DNA of 64,000 nucleotides from Rhizobacter sp. Root404 (GCF_001425865.1 NZ_LMDS01000004.1:251515-315514); one strand, 5' to 3'; shown: positions 22,936 through 33,448, numbered from the stretch's first letter. The notes: generated from the sequence alone by a model not told the origin. Program-made: numbers and translations.

Positions 22936-25758
22936 TCAGCGGCCGGCACGCGGAAACAACGCGACGACATCGTCGATGTCGGCAGGCTTCACCACATGGT
23001 GATCGAAACCGGCCTCGGTCGTGCGACGGCGCTGCTCCTCCTGGCCCCAGCCGGTCTGCGCGATCAGGGTCATGCCGGGGCCGCCGGGCAACTGCCGGAT
23101 GCGGCGGCACAGCTCGTAGCCGTTGAGCTTGGGCATGCCGAGGTCGAGCAGCGCCACGTCCGGTGACCACTCGGCCGCCATCGCCAGCGCCTGTTCGCCG
23201 TCGTAGGCCACACGCGTCTCGTGCCCGAGGTCCTCGAGCAGCAGCGCGATCGTGTCGGCGATGTCGGTGGAGTCGTCGGCGATCAGCACGCGCAAGCGGC
23301 GTTCGCCATCGGATTGAAGCGTTGCCGGCGCCGCGGGAGCGGGCCGCTGCGCCGCGTCCGCCGGCAGCGGCAGGCGCACGCTGAACGTGCTCCCCAGGCC
23401 GAGACCGGGGCTGCGCACCGAGATCCCGCCGCCGTGCATCTCGACCAGCGCCTTGGTCAGCGCCAGGCCGATCCCCTGCCCGCCCTGGTTCCCGCCCTCG
23501 GCCTGCAGCTGGCCGAACATCTCGAAGATGCGCTCGTGGTTCTCCGGCGCGATGCCCACGCCGCTGTCGCTGACGCTCACGACGGCCGCGTCGCCGTCGC
23601 GCGCGAGCCGCACCTCGATCTGCCCCGCCCCGGGCGTGTACTTGACGGCGTTGATCAGCAGGTTCGAGAAGATCTGCGCCATCCGGGTCATGTCGCCCTC
23701 GATCGCGAGGTCGCGATCGGCCAGGTCCACCGACAGCCGGTGCCCGCCGGCCAGGACCAGCGGCTGGGCGATCTCCTGCGCATGTTCGAGCGCCTCGGCC
23801 AGGTTCACCACCTCGCGCCGCAGGCGCAGCTCGCCGCGGTTCAGCCGTGACAGGTCGAGCAGGTCGTCGAGCAGGCGCGTCATGTGGGCCACCTGCCGCT
23901 CGATGACCTCGCGGCACCAGGCCAGGCGCGGGTCGGGCACCGTGACCTGGTGCAGCGCGTGCGCGGCACTGCGGATCGGCGCCAGCGGGTTGCGCAGCTC
24001 GTGGGCCAGCGTGGCGATGAAGTTGTCCTTGCGGCGGTCGGCGTCGCGCAGGAACTGCTCGACCTTGCGGCGCTCGGTGATGTCCATCGTGATGCCGAAG
24101 TTGCGCACCGGGCGGTCGAACTCGTCGTACTCGGCCTGGCCGCGATGGGACAGCCAGGCCTCGGTGCCGTCGGGGCGACGCGTGCGGAACTCGTGGACGA
24201 ACGGGCGCCGCCGCGCGATGGCCTCGGCCCGGCTGCGCACGAACTCGTCGCGATCGTCGGGGTGGATCAGCGCAGCGACGCTGTCGCGCGTGGGCACGAA
24301 GGTCTCCGGCGTCACGCCGAACAGCGCGTAGGTCTCGGGCGACCACCAGAGCCGGTCCTCGACGATGTCCAGCTCGTACGCGCCCATCTGGCCGGCGCTC
24401 ATCGCCAGCCCGAGGCGCGCGCGCTCGACGCGCAGCCGCTCGTCGGCGGCGCGCTGCTCGGTCGTGTCGGCCATGATGCTGACGAGGCGGCGCGCCTCGC
24501 CCAGCGGCCCGCGCTCGGTGACCAGCCCGCGCCCGGCCAGCCACAGCACCTTGCCGTCGGGGCGCACGACCCGGTAGGCGGCGGGAAACGAATCCTGCGT
24601 CTGCGCGAGCTCGCGGTAGTGGCGCGCCGTCTCCCGGTCCTCGGGGTGGATGGCGGCGATGTACTCGTCGTCCGTGCCGCCCACATGGCCGATGCCGCCC
24701 GGCAGCGACAGACCGAACAGCGCCATGCCCTCGGCCGACCAGCGCCGGACGTTGGTGGTGTAGTCGGTCTCCCAGGAGCCCATCCGGCCGGCGTTGAGCG
24801 CGACCCGGAACTGCGACTCGCTGCGGCGCACCGACGCAAAGGCCAGCGCACGCTCGGTGACGTCCGCACCGCTGACGAAGATGCCGCTGATCCGGCCGTC
24901 CTCCTGGCGGATCGGCTGGTAGACGAAGTCGACATAGCGCTCGGGCGACGGACTGCCTGCCGCCGCCGGCGTCACGTAGGGCGCCTCGGTCGCGATGTAC
25001 GGTTCGCCGGTCGCGAACACGCGGTCGAGCAGCTCGACGTAGCCCTGCCCGACCACCTCGGGCAGCGCCTGCGCCACGGTCTTGCCGAGCAGATCGCGGT
25101 CACCGATCAGCCGCCGGTAGGCCGGGTTGACGGCGACGAAGCGGTGCTGCGGGCCCTCGAGCATCGCCATGAACGTGGGCGATTGCTCGAACAGCTGCGA
25201 CAGGCGGTCGCGCTCGGAGCGCAGTTGCGTCGCGAGCTGCACGTGCGCGGTCGTCTCGGTGCACACCACCAGCACGCCACCGACGCCGGAGGCGGCCTGC
25301 TCGTCGTCGATCGGGCTGTAGCTGTAGGTCCAGTAGACGTCTTCCCGGCGCCCGTTGCGGGTGATCGGAACGAGCTGGTTGACGTGCCAGGTCGCGCCGC
25401 CCCCCGACATCACCTGCTCGATCTGCGGGTCGATGATGTCCCAGATCTCGGCCCAGACCTCGCGCGCCGGACGGCCGAGCGACTGCGGGTGCCGCTCCGG
25501 CCCGATCGACTGGCGGTAGGCATCGTTGTACAGGCACGCCCGTTCCGGCCCCCACCAGATGTACATCGGATGGCCGGTGTTGAGCAACACGCGCACCATC
25601 GTCCGCAGCGTCTGCGGCCAGGCCGCCGGCGGGCCGAGCGAGGACGCCGCCCAGTCGTGAGCGCGCATCAGCGCGCCCATCTCGCCGCCGCCGGCCAGGA
25701 ACGCCGGCGCCTCGACGTGGGGGTCGGGGGCGGCGGGCGGTGCGTTCCGGTCGTTCAT
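22936..25758 (-). CDS. Multi-PAS hybrid histidine kinase
   Basis: A 940-residue soluble hybrid kinase. At least four PAS/PAC modules (about residues 40-185, 200-320, 325-440 and 445-570) are followed by a HisKA domain with His586 in L-A-H-E-L-R-N-P, an ATPase with N-L-L-I-N-A-V-K-Y-T, D-S-G-V-G-I and G-Q-G-I-G-L-A-L, and a C-terminal receiver with D-D-S (about 829-831) and phospho-acceptor Asp872 in L-L-D-L-G-M-P. The W-W-G-P-E-R motif of the first PAS is common in light or redox PAS kinases but has no flavin-cysteine signature. The ATG at 25758 was used; the codon before it is TTG. Confidence 0.9.
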   Translation of the reverse strand: MNDRNAPPAAPDPHVEAPAFLAGGGEMGALMRAHDWAASSLGPPAAWPQTLRTMVRVLLNTGHPMYIWWGPERACLYNDAYRQSIGPERHPQSLGRPAREVWAEIWDIIDPQIEQVMSGGGATWHVNQLVPITRNGRREDVYWTYSYSPIDDEQAASGVGGVLVVCTETTAHVQLATQLRSERDRLSQLFEQSPTFMAMLEGPQHRFVAVNPAYRRLIGDRDLLGKTVAQALPEVVGQGYVELLDRVFATGEPYIATEAPYVTPAAAGSPSPERYVDFVYQPIRQEDGRISGIFVSGADVTERALAFASVRRSESQFRVALNAGRMGSWETDYTTNVRRWSAEGMALFGLSLPGGIGHVGGTDDEYIAAIHPEDRETARHYRELAQTQDSFPAAYRVVRPDGKVLWLAGRGLVTERGPLGEARRLVSIMADTTEQRAADERLRVERARLGLAMSAGQMGAYELDIVEDRLWWSPETYALFGVTPETFVPTRDSVAALIHPDDRDEFVRSRAEAIARRRPFVHEFRTRRPDGTEAWLSHRGQAEYDEFDRPVRNFGITMDITERRKVEQFLRDADRRKDNFIATLAHELRNPLAPIRSAAHALHQVTVPDPRLAWCREVIERQVAHMTRLLDDLLDLSRLNRGELRLRREVVNLAEALEHAQEIAQPLVLAGGHRLSVDLADRDLAIEGDMTRMAQIFSNLLINAVKYTPGAGQIEVRLARDGDAAVVSVSDSGVGIAPENHERIFEMFGQLQAEGGNQGGQGIGLALTKALVEMHGGGISVRSPGLGLGSTFSVRLPLPADAAQRPAPAAPATLQSDGERRLRVLIADDSTDIADTIALLLEDLGHETRVAYDGEQALAMAAEWSPDVALLDLGMPKLNGYELCRRIRQLPGGPGMTLIAQTGWGQEEQRRRTTEAGFDHHVVKPADIDDVVALFPRAGR

Positions 25759-25839
25759 CAATCATTCAGCATAGCCGAGAAGGCACCGCCGATGCCCCGG
25801 GGTCTAGACTTGTCCGGCAGCAGCATCCAGGGCGCGGTC

Positions 25840-26235
25840 ATGATGAACATCGGCGAAGCGGCTAAGGCCTCGGGCGTGTCGGCCAAGATGATCCGGCACT
25901 ACGAAGCACTGGGCCTGTTGCCCGAAGCGCGTCGGAGCGAGGCGGGCTACCGCCAGTACGAACCCGCCGGCGTGCACACGCTGCGTTTCATCCGCCATGC
26001 GCGCGACCTGGGCTTCTCGCTGTCGGAGATCGCGCAGCTCGTGAGCCTGTGGCAGGACCGGAAGCGGCCGAGCCGCCAGGTCAAGGCGCTGGCCGAGGCG
26101 CACATCAGGGACCTGAAGCAGAAGGCGGCGGAAATCCTCGCGATGAAGGTCGCGCTCGAGCACCTCGTTCGCTGCTGCCGCGGCGACGACCGGCCGGACT
26201 GCCCGATCCTGGACGGCCTGGCGGCGCCGCGTTGA
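25840..26235 (+). CDS. CueR-like MerR-family regulator
   Basis: A 131-residue MerR protein. The winged helix is M-N-I-G-E-A-A-K-A-S-G-V-S-A-K-M-I-R-H-Y-E (residues 2-22) and a dimer coil follows. The C-terminal metal loop C-C-R-G-D-D-R-P-D-C-P-I matches the C-x7-C loop of CueR-type sensors of monovalent copper, silver or gold. A copper exporter or copper oxidase gene would be expected nearby, but none is visible. The gene starts with two ATG codons. A 13-bp hairpin lies 55 bases after its stop. Confidence 0.85.
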   Translation: MMNIGEAAKASGVSAKMIRHYEALGLLPEARRSEAGYRQYEPAGVHTLRFIRHARDLGFSLSEIAQLVSLWQDRKRPSRQVKALAEAHIRDLKQKAAEILAMKVALEHLVRCCRGDDRPDCPILDGLAAPR

Positions 26236-26290
26236 CGCCGGTCAATGCGGCGGCCCGGCTTGTTCATACGATGAGCGCAACTCGTTGAAC

Positions 26291-26320
26291 GGCGGTGCGC
26301 GCCTCGTGGCGCGCACCGCC
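26291..26320 (+). terminator. Strong stem-loop after cueR-like gene
   Basis: GGCGGTGCGCGCC and its perfect complement form a 13-bp stem around TCGT. It separates the MerR gene from the ABC operon. A T run is lacking, but the stem is the most stable seen between genes here. Confidence 0.6.
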
Positions 26321-26414
26321 CACTCGCCATGTGCTTCTCTGCCTCCGCGCGCCTGTCGGCCGGCCGCCTGCGCGCACCTGACCGCCGCGCCCGCGCTGCC
26401 CTGTCGCGCCCGGC

Positions 26415-27134
26415 ATGAACGATCCCACCCACGCCCGGGTCTTCGAGGTGCGCGGGCTGACCAAGACCTACCGCACCGGCGAGGTCGAGGTGCAGGCGCT
26501 GCGCGACGTCGATCTCGATGTCGCGCGCGGCGAATTCATCGTGCTGCTCGGCCCGTCGGGCAGCGGCAAGTCGACGCTGCTGAACATCCTCGGCGGCCTG
26601 GACGTGCCGAGCGCCGGACGGGTCAGCTTCGGCGGCCAGGACCTGAGCGCCGCGACCGAGTCGGAGCTGACGGCGTTCCGGCGCCGCCATGTCGGCTTCG
26701 TGTTCCAGTTCTACAACCTGATCCCGAGCCTGACGGTGCGCGAGAACGTCCAGCTCGTCACCGACATCGCCGACAACCCGATGCCGGCCGACGAAGCGAT
26801 CGACCGGGTCGGCCTGACGCCGCGCCGCGATCACTTCCCGGCCCAGCTCTCCGGCGGCGAGCAGCAGCGGGTCGCGATCGCCCGGGCCATCGTCAAGCGA
26901 CCCGACGTGCTGCTGTGCGACGAGCCGACCGGCGCGCTCGACTACCAGACCGGCAAGCTCGTGCTCGAGGTCATCGCCCACATCAACGAGGAGCTCGGCA
27001 CGACCGCGATCGTCATCACCCACAACGCGGCGATCGCCGGCATGGCCGATCGCGTCGTGTACCTCGGCGATGGGCGCATCCAGCGCGTGGTGGCGAATGC
27101 GCACCGGGTCAAGCCGGCGGAGCTGTCCTGGTGA
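26415..27134 (+). CDS. ABC transporter ATPase, MacB/LolD/DevA type
   Basis: A 239-residue nucleotide-binding subunit. Walker [10 protein letters not shown] (about residues 46-54), the Q-loop F-V-F-Q-F-Y-N-L, signature LSGGEQQR, Walker [13 protein letters not shown] and the H-loop V-I-T-H-N are intact, so it is expected to hydrolyse ATP. The L-D-x-x-T-G-K pattern after Walker B is typical of the family driving FtsX-type permeases. The stop overlaps the permease start (GTGA). It is the first gene of a three-gene exporter operon. Confidence 0.92.
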   Translation: MNDPTHARVFEVRGLTKTYRTGEVEVQALRDVDLDVARGEFIVLLGPSGSGKSTLLNILGGLDVPSAGRVSFGGQDLSAATESELTAFRRRHVGFVFQFYNLIPSLTVRENVQLVTDIADNPMPADEAIDRVGLTPRRDHFPAQLSGGEQQRVAIARAIVKRPDVLLCDEPTGALDYQTGKLVLEVIAHINEELGTTAIVITHNAAIAGMADRVVYLGDGRIQRVVANAHRVKPAELSW

Positions 27135-29503
27135 AGGCGCTCGACCGCAAGCTGCTGCGCGACCTGCGCCTGATGTGGAGCCAGGCGCTGACGATCGCGC
27201 TGGTCGTCGGCAGCGGCATCGGCGGGTTCGTCACCAGCCTGTCGGCCGTGGATTCGCTCGCGCTGGCCCGCGATCGCTTCTACGCGCAGGGCCGCTTCGC
27301 CGACGTGTTCGCCGCGGTCAAGCGCGCGCCCAACAGCCTGGTCGAGGTGCTGCGCGAGGTGCCCGGCGTCGCCGACGTGCAGGCCACGCTGGAGGAGGTC
27401 GTGCGGATCGAGATCCCGGGCCTGTCCGACCCGGTCATCGGCCAGCTGATCGGCATCGACCGCCGCGTCGCGCCGCGCATGAACCGCGTGACCGTGAGCC
27501 GCGGCCGCGCGCTCGACAGCGGCGACGCCGCGCGCACCGACGGCAGCCTCGAGGCGCTCGTGTCGGAGGGCTTCGCGCAGGCGCACGGCCTGGTCCCGGG
27601 GGCGCGCCTGTCGGCGCTGGTCAACGGCCGGCAACGCGAGCTCGTCATCGTCGGCACCGCGCTGTCGCCCGAATTCATCTTCGCCGGCCTGTGGGGCATG
27701 CCGGACACGCGCGGCTTCGGCGTGTTCTGGCTGGACCGCGACGCGCTGGCCGGCGCCTACGACATGCAGGGCGCGTTCAACCGCGTCGCGCTGAAGCTCG
27801 CACCCGGCGCGTCCGAACCCGCGGCGATCGCGGCGGTCTCGCGCGTGCTCTCCCGCTACGGCGGCCGGGAGGCGCACGGCCGCACGGAGCAGACCTCCCA
27901 CGCGATGCTGGACAACGAGATCAAGGAGCAGCGCGTGCTGGGCACGCTGCTGCCGGCGATCTTCCTCGGCGTCGCGGCGTTCCTGCTCAACGTCGTGGTC
28001 TCGCGCCTGGTGGCGACCCAGCGCGAGCAGATCGCCGCGCTCAAGGCGCTCGGCTACCCGAACCGCTCGATCGGGCTGCACTACCTGAAGTTCGTGCTGC
28101 TGATCGTGGCGGTCGGCCTGATGCTGGGGATCGGGCTCGGCGACTGGCTCGGCACCTTGCTGACCGGCCTCTATGCCGAGCTGTTCCGCTTCCCGACCTT
28201 CGAGCACCGGATCGCGCCCTGGCTGGTCGTCGTGAGTGCGGCCATCACGATCGCGACCGCGGTCGTGGGCACGCTGAACGCGATCTTCGCGACAGTGCGG
28301 CTGCCGCCGGCCGAGGCGATGCGCCCGCCGGCACCGGCGCACTACCGCCACACGCTGCTCGAGACGCTCGGCGTGCGGCGGATCGCCCCGGCCACGCGGA
28401 TGATCCTGCGCAACATGGAGCGGCAGCCGTGGCGCACGGCATTGTCGATCGCCGGCGTCGCGGCGGCCGTCGCGATCGTGATGCTCGGCAACTTCTTTCG
28501 CGACGCGATCGACGTCGTCGTCGACTCGCAGTTCAACCTGAGCCTGCGCGGCGACGTGACGGTCTGGACGGCCGAACCGGTTGACGATGCGGTGCGCCAC
28601 GAACTGGCCCGGCTGCCGGGCGTGACGCAGGTCGAGTCGACCCGGTTCGTGGCGGTCAACTTCGTCCACGGCCACCGCCGGGAGCGCAGCATGATCCGCG
28701 GCTACGCGGGCCGCGCCGAGCTGTACCGCGTCATCGACGTGGACCTGCGCGCGACGCTGCTGGAGGGACGGGGCCTGGTGCTCACGGATCGCCTGGCGGA
28801 CAAGCTCGGATTGCACGTGGGCGACACCGTACGCGTCGAGGTGCTCGAAGGCCGCGAGCGCGTCCTCGAGCTGCCGGTGCGCGCGACGGTGCGCGAGATG
28901 ATGGGTCTGAACGCCTACATGGACCGCCGCGAGCTCGACCGGCTGCTCGGCGACGGCGACGTCTCGACCGGATTCGTCCTGGCCGCGCAGCGCGGCGGCG
29001 AAGTCCGCGTGCTCGAGGCCAGCAAGGCGCTGCCGCGCATCGCCGGCGCGTGGAGCAAGGCCACCATGCTGCGCAACATGGAGGAGATCAGCGCGCGCAA
29101 CGTGCGCATCATGAGCACGATCCTCAGTGCGTTCGCGAGCGTCATCGCGGTCGGCGTGGTCTACAACAACGCCCGCATCGCGCTCGCCGAGCGCGCCTGG
29201 GAGTTGGCGAGCCTGCGGGTGCTGGGCTTCACGCGCGCAGAAGTCTCGGCGCTGCTGATGGGCGAGCTGGCGATCGTGGTCGCGGTCGCGCTGCCGCTGG
29301 GCATGCTGCTCGGCTGGGGGATCACCCACCTGATCACCGAACTGCTGCGCTCCGACCAGTTCTTCTTTCCGGCGGTGCTGCGCGCGCGCACCTGCGCCTG
29401 GGCGGCCCTGTGCGTGGTCGCGGCCGGTACCGCCAGTGCGCTGGTGGTGCGCCGGCGCATCGACCGGCTCGACATGGTGTCGGCATTGAAGACGAGGGAG
29501 TGA
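27131..29503 (+). CDS. FtsX-domain ABC permease
   Basis: A 790-residue inner-membrane protein with two FtsX repeats. An N-terminal membrane helix (about residues 18-38), a periplasmic domain, and three helices around residues 275-395 form the first half; an equivalent set with a helix at about 440-460 and three at the C-terminus forms the second. This is the DevC/MacB-like architecture that transmits ATP hydrolysis to a periplasmic partner. The GTG start overlaps the ATPase stop. No substrate can be named; lipids, peptides and macrolides are all handled by relatives. Confidence 0.88.
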   Translation: MKALDRKLLRDLRLMWSQALTIALVVGSGIGGFVTSLSAVDSLALARDRFYAQGRFADVFAAVKRAPNSLVEVLREVPGVADVQATLEEVVRIEIPGLSDPVIGQLIGIDRRVAPRMNRVTVSRGRALDSGDAARTDGSLEALVSEGFAQAHGLVPGARLSALVNGRQRELVIVGTALSPEFIFAGLWGMPDTRGFGVFWLDRDALAGAYDMQGAFNRVALKLAPGASEPAAIAAVSRVLSRYGGREAHGRTEQTSHAMLDNEIKEQRVLGTLLPAIFLGVAAFLLNVVVSRLVATQREQIAALKALGYPNRSIGLHYLKFVLLIVAVGLMLGIGLGDWLGTLLTGLYAELFRFPTFEHRIAPWLVVVSAAITIATAVVGTLNAIFATVRLPPAEAMRPPAPAHYRHTLLETLGVRRIAPATRMILRNMERQPWRTALSIAGVAAAVAIVMLGNFFRDAIDVVVDSQFNLSLRGDVTVWTAEPVDDAVRHELARLPGVTQVESTRFVAVNFVHGHRRERSMIRGYAGRAELYRVIDVDLRATLLEGRGLVLTDRLADKLGLHVGDTVRVEVLEGRERVLELPVRATVREMMGLNAYMDRRELDRLLGDGDVSTGFVLAAQRGGEVRVLEASKALPRIAGAWSKATMLRNMEEISARNVRIMSTILSAFASVIAVGVVYNNARIALAERAWELASLRVLGFTRAEVSALLMGELAIVVAVALPLGMLLGWGITHLITELLRSDQFFFPAVLRARTCAWAALCVVAAGTASALVVRRRIDRLDMVSALKTRE

Positions 29504-29504
29504 G

Positions 29505-30722
29505 ATGAAGAAAACCACAGGGGTCACCCTCGGCGTCGGCGTCGTGCTGGCCGTGGCCGCCACCGCCTGGGCGCTGGCGCCCCGCCCGATCGAGGTGGAG
29601 GTCGCGCAGGTCACGACCGGGCGATTCGAGGCCACGATCGACGAAGACGGCAAAACTCGCCTGCGCGACCGCTATGTCGTCTCGGCACCGCTGGCGGGCC
29701 AGCTCGCACGCATCGCGCTGCGCGAGGGCGACCCTGTCAATGCCGACACGGTCGTCGCGACGCTTATGCCCGCCCTGCCGGCCATGACGGACGAACGCAC
29801 GCTGCGCGAGCAGCAGTTGCGGGTCGAGGTCGCCGAGGCGCAGGTGCGGCGCGTGAACGCCCGCGTCGAGGGCGCGCAGGTCGCGCTCGCACAGGCGACG
29901 AACGAGTTGCGTCGCAGCCAGCAACTCGCCGGCGACGGCTTCGTGTCGCCGACCAAGCTCGACACCGATCGCCTGGCGGTGCAGGCCGCGCAGAAGGACC
30001 TGGACGCGGCGCGCGAGGAACGCCACGTCGCCGGCCACGAGCTGGAACAGGCCGCCGCCGCGCTGATGGCCGTGCGGGCAGGCGCGGGCGCGCGCGACCG
30101 GGCCTTCGCGGTGCGCGCCCCGATCGCCGGGCGCGTGCTGCGCGTCGTGCAGCCGAGCGAGACGACCGTGGTCCTCGGGGCGCCCCTGGTCGAGATCGGC
30201 GACACCCGCGCGCTCGAGGTCGTCGCCGAGCTGCTGACCACCGATGCGCTGCGGGCCACGCCCGGCACCCGGGTCCGGATCGAACGCTGGGGCGGGGATG
30301 GCCTGCTCGACGGCCGCGTGCGCCTGGTCGAGCCGTCGGCGTTCACCAAGGTCTCGGCGCTCGGCGTGGAGGAGCAGCGGGTCAAGGTGCTGATCGACAT
30401 CACCAGCCCGCCGACGCAGTGGGCCGCGCTCGGCGACGGCTTTCGGGTCGGCGTGCGCATCGTCACGACCGAGGTCGCCAACGCCGTGAAGGTGCCGGTC
30501 AGCGCGGTGTTCCCGACGCCGCAAGGGGACGACGGCCACCCTGGCGGCATGGCGGCGTTCGTGCTGGACCAGGGCCACGCCCGCCTGGTCGGGATCCGCG
30601 TCGGCGAACGCAATGCCACCGAGGCGTCGATCCGCGACGGGCTGGCCCCGGGGGCCAGCGTGATCGTCTACCCGCCTCCGGGCGTGAAGGACGGCTCGCG
30701 GGTCAAGGCCCGCGCCGTGTAA
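29505..30722 (+). CDS. Periplasmic adaptor protein (HlyD/MFP family)
   Basis: A 405-residue membrane-fusion protein with a single N-terminal membrane helix (about residues 5-25). Half a lipoyl-like domain is followed by a coiled-coil hairpin rich in A/Q/E/R (about 95-190), the second lipoyl half (F-A-V-R-A-P-I-A-G-R-V-L-R-V) and a beta-barrel domain. It begins 1 base after the permease stop, completing an ATPase-permease-adaptor exporter. An outer-membrane factor is not encoded nearby. Its last 20 bases overlap the convergent GGDEF-EAL gene. Confidence 0.9.
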   Translation: MKKTTGVTLGVGVVLAVAATAWALAPRPIEVEVAQVTTGRFEATIDEDGKTRLRDRYVVSAPLAGQLARIALREGDPVNADTVVATLMPALPAMTDERTLREQQLRVEVAEAQVRRVNARVEGAQVALAQATNELRRSQQLAGDGFVSPTKLDTDRLAVQAAQKDLDAAREERHVAGHELEQAAAALMAVRAGAGARDRAFAVRAPIAGRVLRVVQPSETTVVLGAPLVEIGDTRALEVVAELLTTDALRATPGTRVRIERWGGDGLLDGRVRLVEPSAFTKVSALGVEEQRVKVLIDITSPPTQWAALGDGFRVGVRIVTTEVANAVKVPVSAVFPTPQGDDGHPGGMAAFVLDQGHARLVGIRVGERNATEASIRDGLAPGASVIVYPPPGVKDGSRVKARAV

Positions 30723-32565
30723 GCCCGCGGACGGCGGCCGGCGCGCCCCGCAGCAGCGCGGTCACCGACTCGGCGCTCATCGGCGCGCCCAGCGCGAAGC
30801 CCTGGACCTCGTCGCAACCGTGGGCACGCAGGAAGGACAGGTCGCTGTCGAGTTCGATCCCTTCGGCGACCACCCGCACCCCGAGCGCGTGCGCCATCGA
30901 GATCATCGCGGCGACGATGGCACGGCTGTCCGCGTCGTCGCGCAGGCCCTCGACGAACATCTTGTCGATCTTCAGCGTGTCGACCGGCAGGTGCTTGAGC
31001 ATGCTCAGCGACGAGTAACCGGTGCCGAAATCGTCGATCGCGATCAGCACCCCGAGCGCACGCAGCGCGTGCAGCACCTCGCCGCTGCGGTCCACCGACT
31101 GCAGCACGGTCTCGGTGATCTCGATCTCGATCACGCCGCCACACGGCAACAGGCGGTTCGCCGCGAGCGTGGCGCGCGTCAGCTCCACCAGGTGGTCGTG
31201 CAGCACGTGGCGACCGGACACGTTGACCGCCACGCGCACCGGCTGCAGCCCGAGCGCGAGCCAGGCGCTCGCCTGCGCGCAGGCCTGTTGCAGCACCCAC
31301 TCGTCGATGGCATTGATGAGGTCGCTTTCCTCGGCGATCGGAATGAAGCGGTCCGGCAGCAGCAAGCCCTGCTGCGGATGCTGCCAGCGCAGCAGCGCCT
31401 CGACGCCGACGCACCGCCCCGTCGTCGCGTCGAACTGCGGCTGGTAGAGCAGCCGCAGCTCGTCGCGCGCGATGGCCGATCGCAGGCCCGACTCCATCGA
31501 CAGCCTTTCCAGCGCGCGTTCGGTGATCTCGCGCGTGAAGAACTCGAAGGTGTTGCGCCCGCGGTCCTTGGCCCGGTACATCGCGGCATCGGCCGCCTTC
31601 GTCAGCGCATCGATCGATTCGCCGTCGTCCGGGAACAGCGCGATGCCCACGCTCGCCGAGACGACCACCTCGCGCCCGGCCAGCATCAGCGGTCGCGACA
31701 CCGCGGCGATGATCTTCTGCGCGAAGGCAGCGACGACCCCGCCCTGTTCGAAATCCTCGAGCACGACGGTGAACTCGTCACCGCCGAGCCGGGCCACCAG
31801 ATCTTCGCTGCGCACGGTCGAGCGCAGGCGCCGCGCCACTTCGACCAGCACGGTGTCGCCTGCGGCATGCCCCATCGAATCGTTGATCCGCTTGAAGCGA
31901 TCCAGGTCGATGAAGAGCAACCCCACCCTGCGGCCATGGCGCCGCGCCCGGTCGATGCTTTGTTGCAGGTGTCCGGAAAACAGCAGCCGGTTCGGCAGGT
32001 CGGTGAGCGAGTCGTGATGCGCCAGGTGCGACAGCTGCTGCTCCGCCCGCTTGATCGGCGTGATGTCGGACAGCATCGCGACGAAGTTCGTCAACTTTCC
32101 GCATTCGTCCCGCACCGAGCTGATGTTCTCCCACGCGGGGTAGATCTCGCCGGACTTGCGGCGGTTCCAGATCTCGCCCTGCCACTGGCCCGTGGTCAGC
32201 AGGCTGTGCCAGATCTGCTGGTAGTACCGCTTGTCGTGGCGACCCGAATGCTGCAGGCCGGGGCGCTTGCCGATCGCGTCGCACGCGTCGAAGCCGGTGA
32301 TCGACGTGAACGCGGGGTTCACGGCCAGGATCACGCCGTCGGCATCGGTGACGATGATCCCCTCGTTCGTGTTCTCGAAGACCGCCCAGGCCTGGAGCGA
32401 CGCGACCCGGGCGCGCTGCCGCGCCGCCGCGCCGCGCGAGGCGAAGTGCCGCCGCAGGCGCCGCAGCAACGTCGGCACGCCGAAGACGGCGGCCACCCCG
32501 ATGGCCGCCGCCAGCAACGGTCTGCGCCACGCGTTCAGCGCGATGCTCCTCGCGGCATCGCCCAC
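30703..32565 (-). CDS. PAS-GGDEF-EAL cyclic-di-GMP protein
   Basis: A 620-residue protein. One membrane helix near the N-terminus (about residues 15-32) is followed by a PAS domain (about 55-175), a GGDEF domain with the intact motif R-L-G-G-D-E-F, and an EAL domain beginning G-V-E-A-L-L-R-W. The EAL core has N-V-S, the metal-site glutamates in E-I-T-E-T and D-D-F-G-T-G-Y-S-S-L, so phosphodiesterase activity is expected; the cyclase motif is also intact. The start is a GTG at 32565 inside the 3' end of the L,D-transpeptidase gene, so the pair should be cotranscribed and may come under the FNR-type box at 33435. Confidence 0.88.
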   Translation of the reverse strand: MGDAARSIALNAWRRPLLAAAIGVAAVFGVPTLLRRLRRHFASRGAAARQRARVASLQAWAVFENTNEGIIVTDADGVILAVNPAFTSITGFDACDAIGKRPGLQHSGRHDKRYYQQIWHSLLTTGQWQGEIWNRRKSGEIYPAWENISSVRDECGKLTNFVAMLSDITPIKRAEQQLSHLAHHDSLTDLPNRLLFSGHLQQSIDRARRHGRRVGLLFIDLDRFKRINDSMGHAAGDTVLVEVARRLRSTVRSEDLVARLGGDEFTVVLEDFEQGGVVAAFAQKIIAAVSRPLMLAGREVVVSASVGIALFPDDGESIDALTKAADAAMYRAKDRGRNTFEFFTREITERALERLSMESGLRSAIARDELRLLYQPQFDATTGRCVGVEALLRWQHPQQGLLLPDRFIPIAEESDLINAIDEWVLQQACAQASAWLALGLQPVRVAVNVSGRHVLHDHLVELTRATLAANRLLPCGGVIEIEITETVLQSVDRSGEVLHALRALGVLIAIDDFGTGYSSLSMLKHLPVDTLKIDKMFVEGLRDDADSRAIVAAMISMAHALGVRVVAEGIELDSDLSFLRAHGCDEVQGFALGAPMSAESVTALLRGAPAAVRGLTRRGP

Positions 32566-33374
32566 TCCGGCCGCTCGGTCGCGCCCGAGTCGACAATCAC
32601 CAGATAGCGACCGGGCCAGGGCACCGGCGCCCTGTCGGCGCGCAAGACCCACTGGGGGCTTCCCGACGCGACCGCCTCGTCGTAAGCCGCATCGAGGATC
32701 CCGCGGTGATCCAGAAGCCTGTTCAACGACGCCGGGATCCGGATGCAGCCCTTGGACATCGCCTGGCCGAGCCGCGGCTCGAGCAGGTCGGGGTCGGTCG
32801 CGTGCATCTGCAGCCGCATCGGGCTGCGTCCGCCCCCGCCCCAGCCACGTTCCGCGTCGACCCAGCCGAAATCGAACACGCGCATCCCGCGCATGCCGTA
32901 GCCGCGGATGTGGTTCTCGTTGTAGGTGCCTTCCGCGCGGAAGTCCGGGTTGGCCGGGCCGTGCTCGAAGACGCCGACGGGGGTACGGAAGTGATCGAAC
33001 GCCCCGACCCGCCCGGTCGAAATCAGGGACCCACCGAGCCACTCCCACCGGCCCGTCGGATCACGGAGCAGCACGAAGAGGGACTGCACATGATCGTTCC
33101 GGTCGGCCAGCAACACGGCCTGCGGTGCCAGCGTGGCGAGGCGGTCCGCGCCGAGCGCCTCGTCCAGCGACTGCTCGTAGCGGGCGCGGGCCTGCAGTGG
33201 CGGGTCCACCCGAGCGCTGACCGTGCGGCTGAACGCGTCGCGGAGTTCGGCGATCGGATCGCCGGCGGCATCCTGCGACCGTGCGACCGCGGACAACAGG
33301 GCGAGCGCCAACCCGAGCGCCAGGCGCGCGAACCCCGTGTCGGCGCGAACATCCCGCGCGCTCCCGATCGCCAT
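32535..33374 (-). CDS. L,D-transpeptidase (YkuD domain)
   Basis: A 279-residue exported enzyme. A signal peptide (about residues 10-33) leads to a region with a YkuD catalytic core: the histidine in L-Q-M-H-A-T-D-P and the nucleophile in S-K-G-C-I-R-I-P. Such enzymes make 3-3 cross-links in peptidoglycan or attach proteins to it, and are often stationary-phase or envelope-stress proteins. ATG at 33374 gives the best signal peptide. The downstream GGDEF-EAL gene overlaps its end by 31 bases. A TTGAT-N4-GTCAA box with a -10 element lies just upstream. Confidence 0.87.
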   Translation of the reverse strand: MAIGSARDVRADTGFARLALGLALALLSAVARSQDAAGDPIAELRDAFSRTVSARVDPPLQARARYEQSLDEALGADRLATLAPQAVLLADRNDHVQSLFVLLRDPTGRWEWLGGSLISTGRVGAFDHFRTPVGVFEHGPANPDFRAEGTYNENHIRGYGMRGMRVFDFGWVDAERGWGGGGRSPMRLQMHATDPDLLEPRLGQAMSKGCIRIPASLNRLLDHRGILDAAYDEAVASGSPQWVLRADRAPVPWPGRYLVIVDSGATERPEWAMPRGASR

Positions 33375-33407
33375 CTCGACTCCATGCTGTTGGCACCCTC
33401 GCCAATG

Positions 33408-33448
33408 ATTGTTTGCCTTCACACGGCAGCCCTCTTGATGCACGTCAA
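33408..33448 (-). promoter_or_regulatory. FNR-type box and -10, L,D-transpeptidase operon
   Basis: The box TTGAT-GCAC-GTCAA (33435-33448) is almost a consensus FNR/FixK site. On the minus strand AACAAT (33413-33408) lies 21 bp from it, and the predicted transcript would start near 33401, 27 bases before the gene. Confidence 0.6.

Noticed and set aside
25805..25810. TAGACT before the cueR-like gene as a further FNR-type promoter
   Set aside because: The sequence 21-22 bp upstream contains no TTGA...TCAA palindrome.
26942..29653. A 903-codon frame opposite the ABC permease
   Set aside because: Antisense shadow; the plus-strand FtsX-type permease explains the region.
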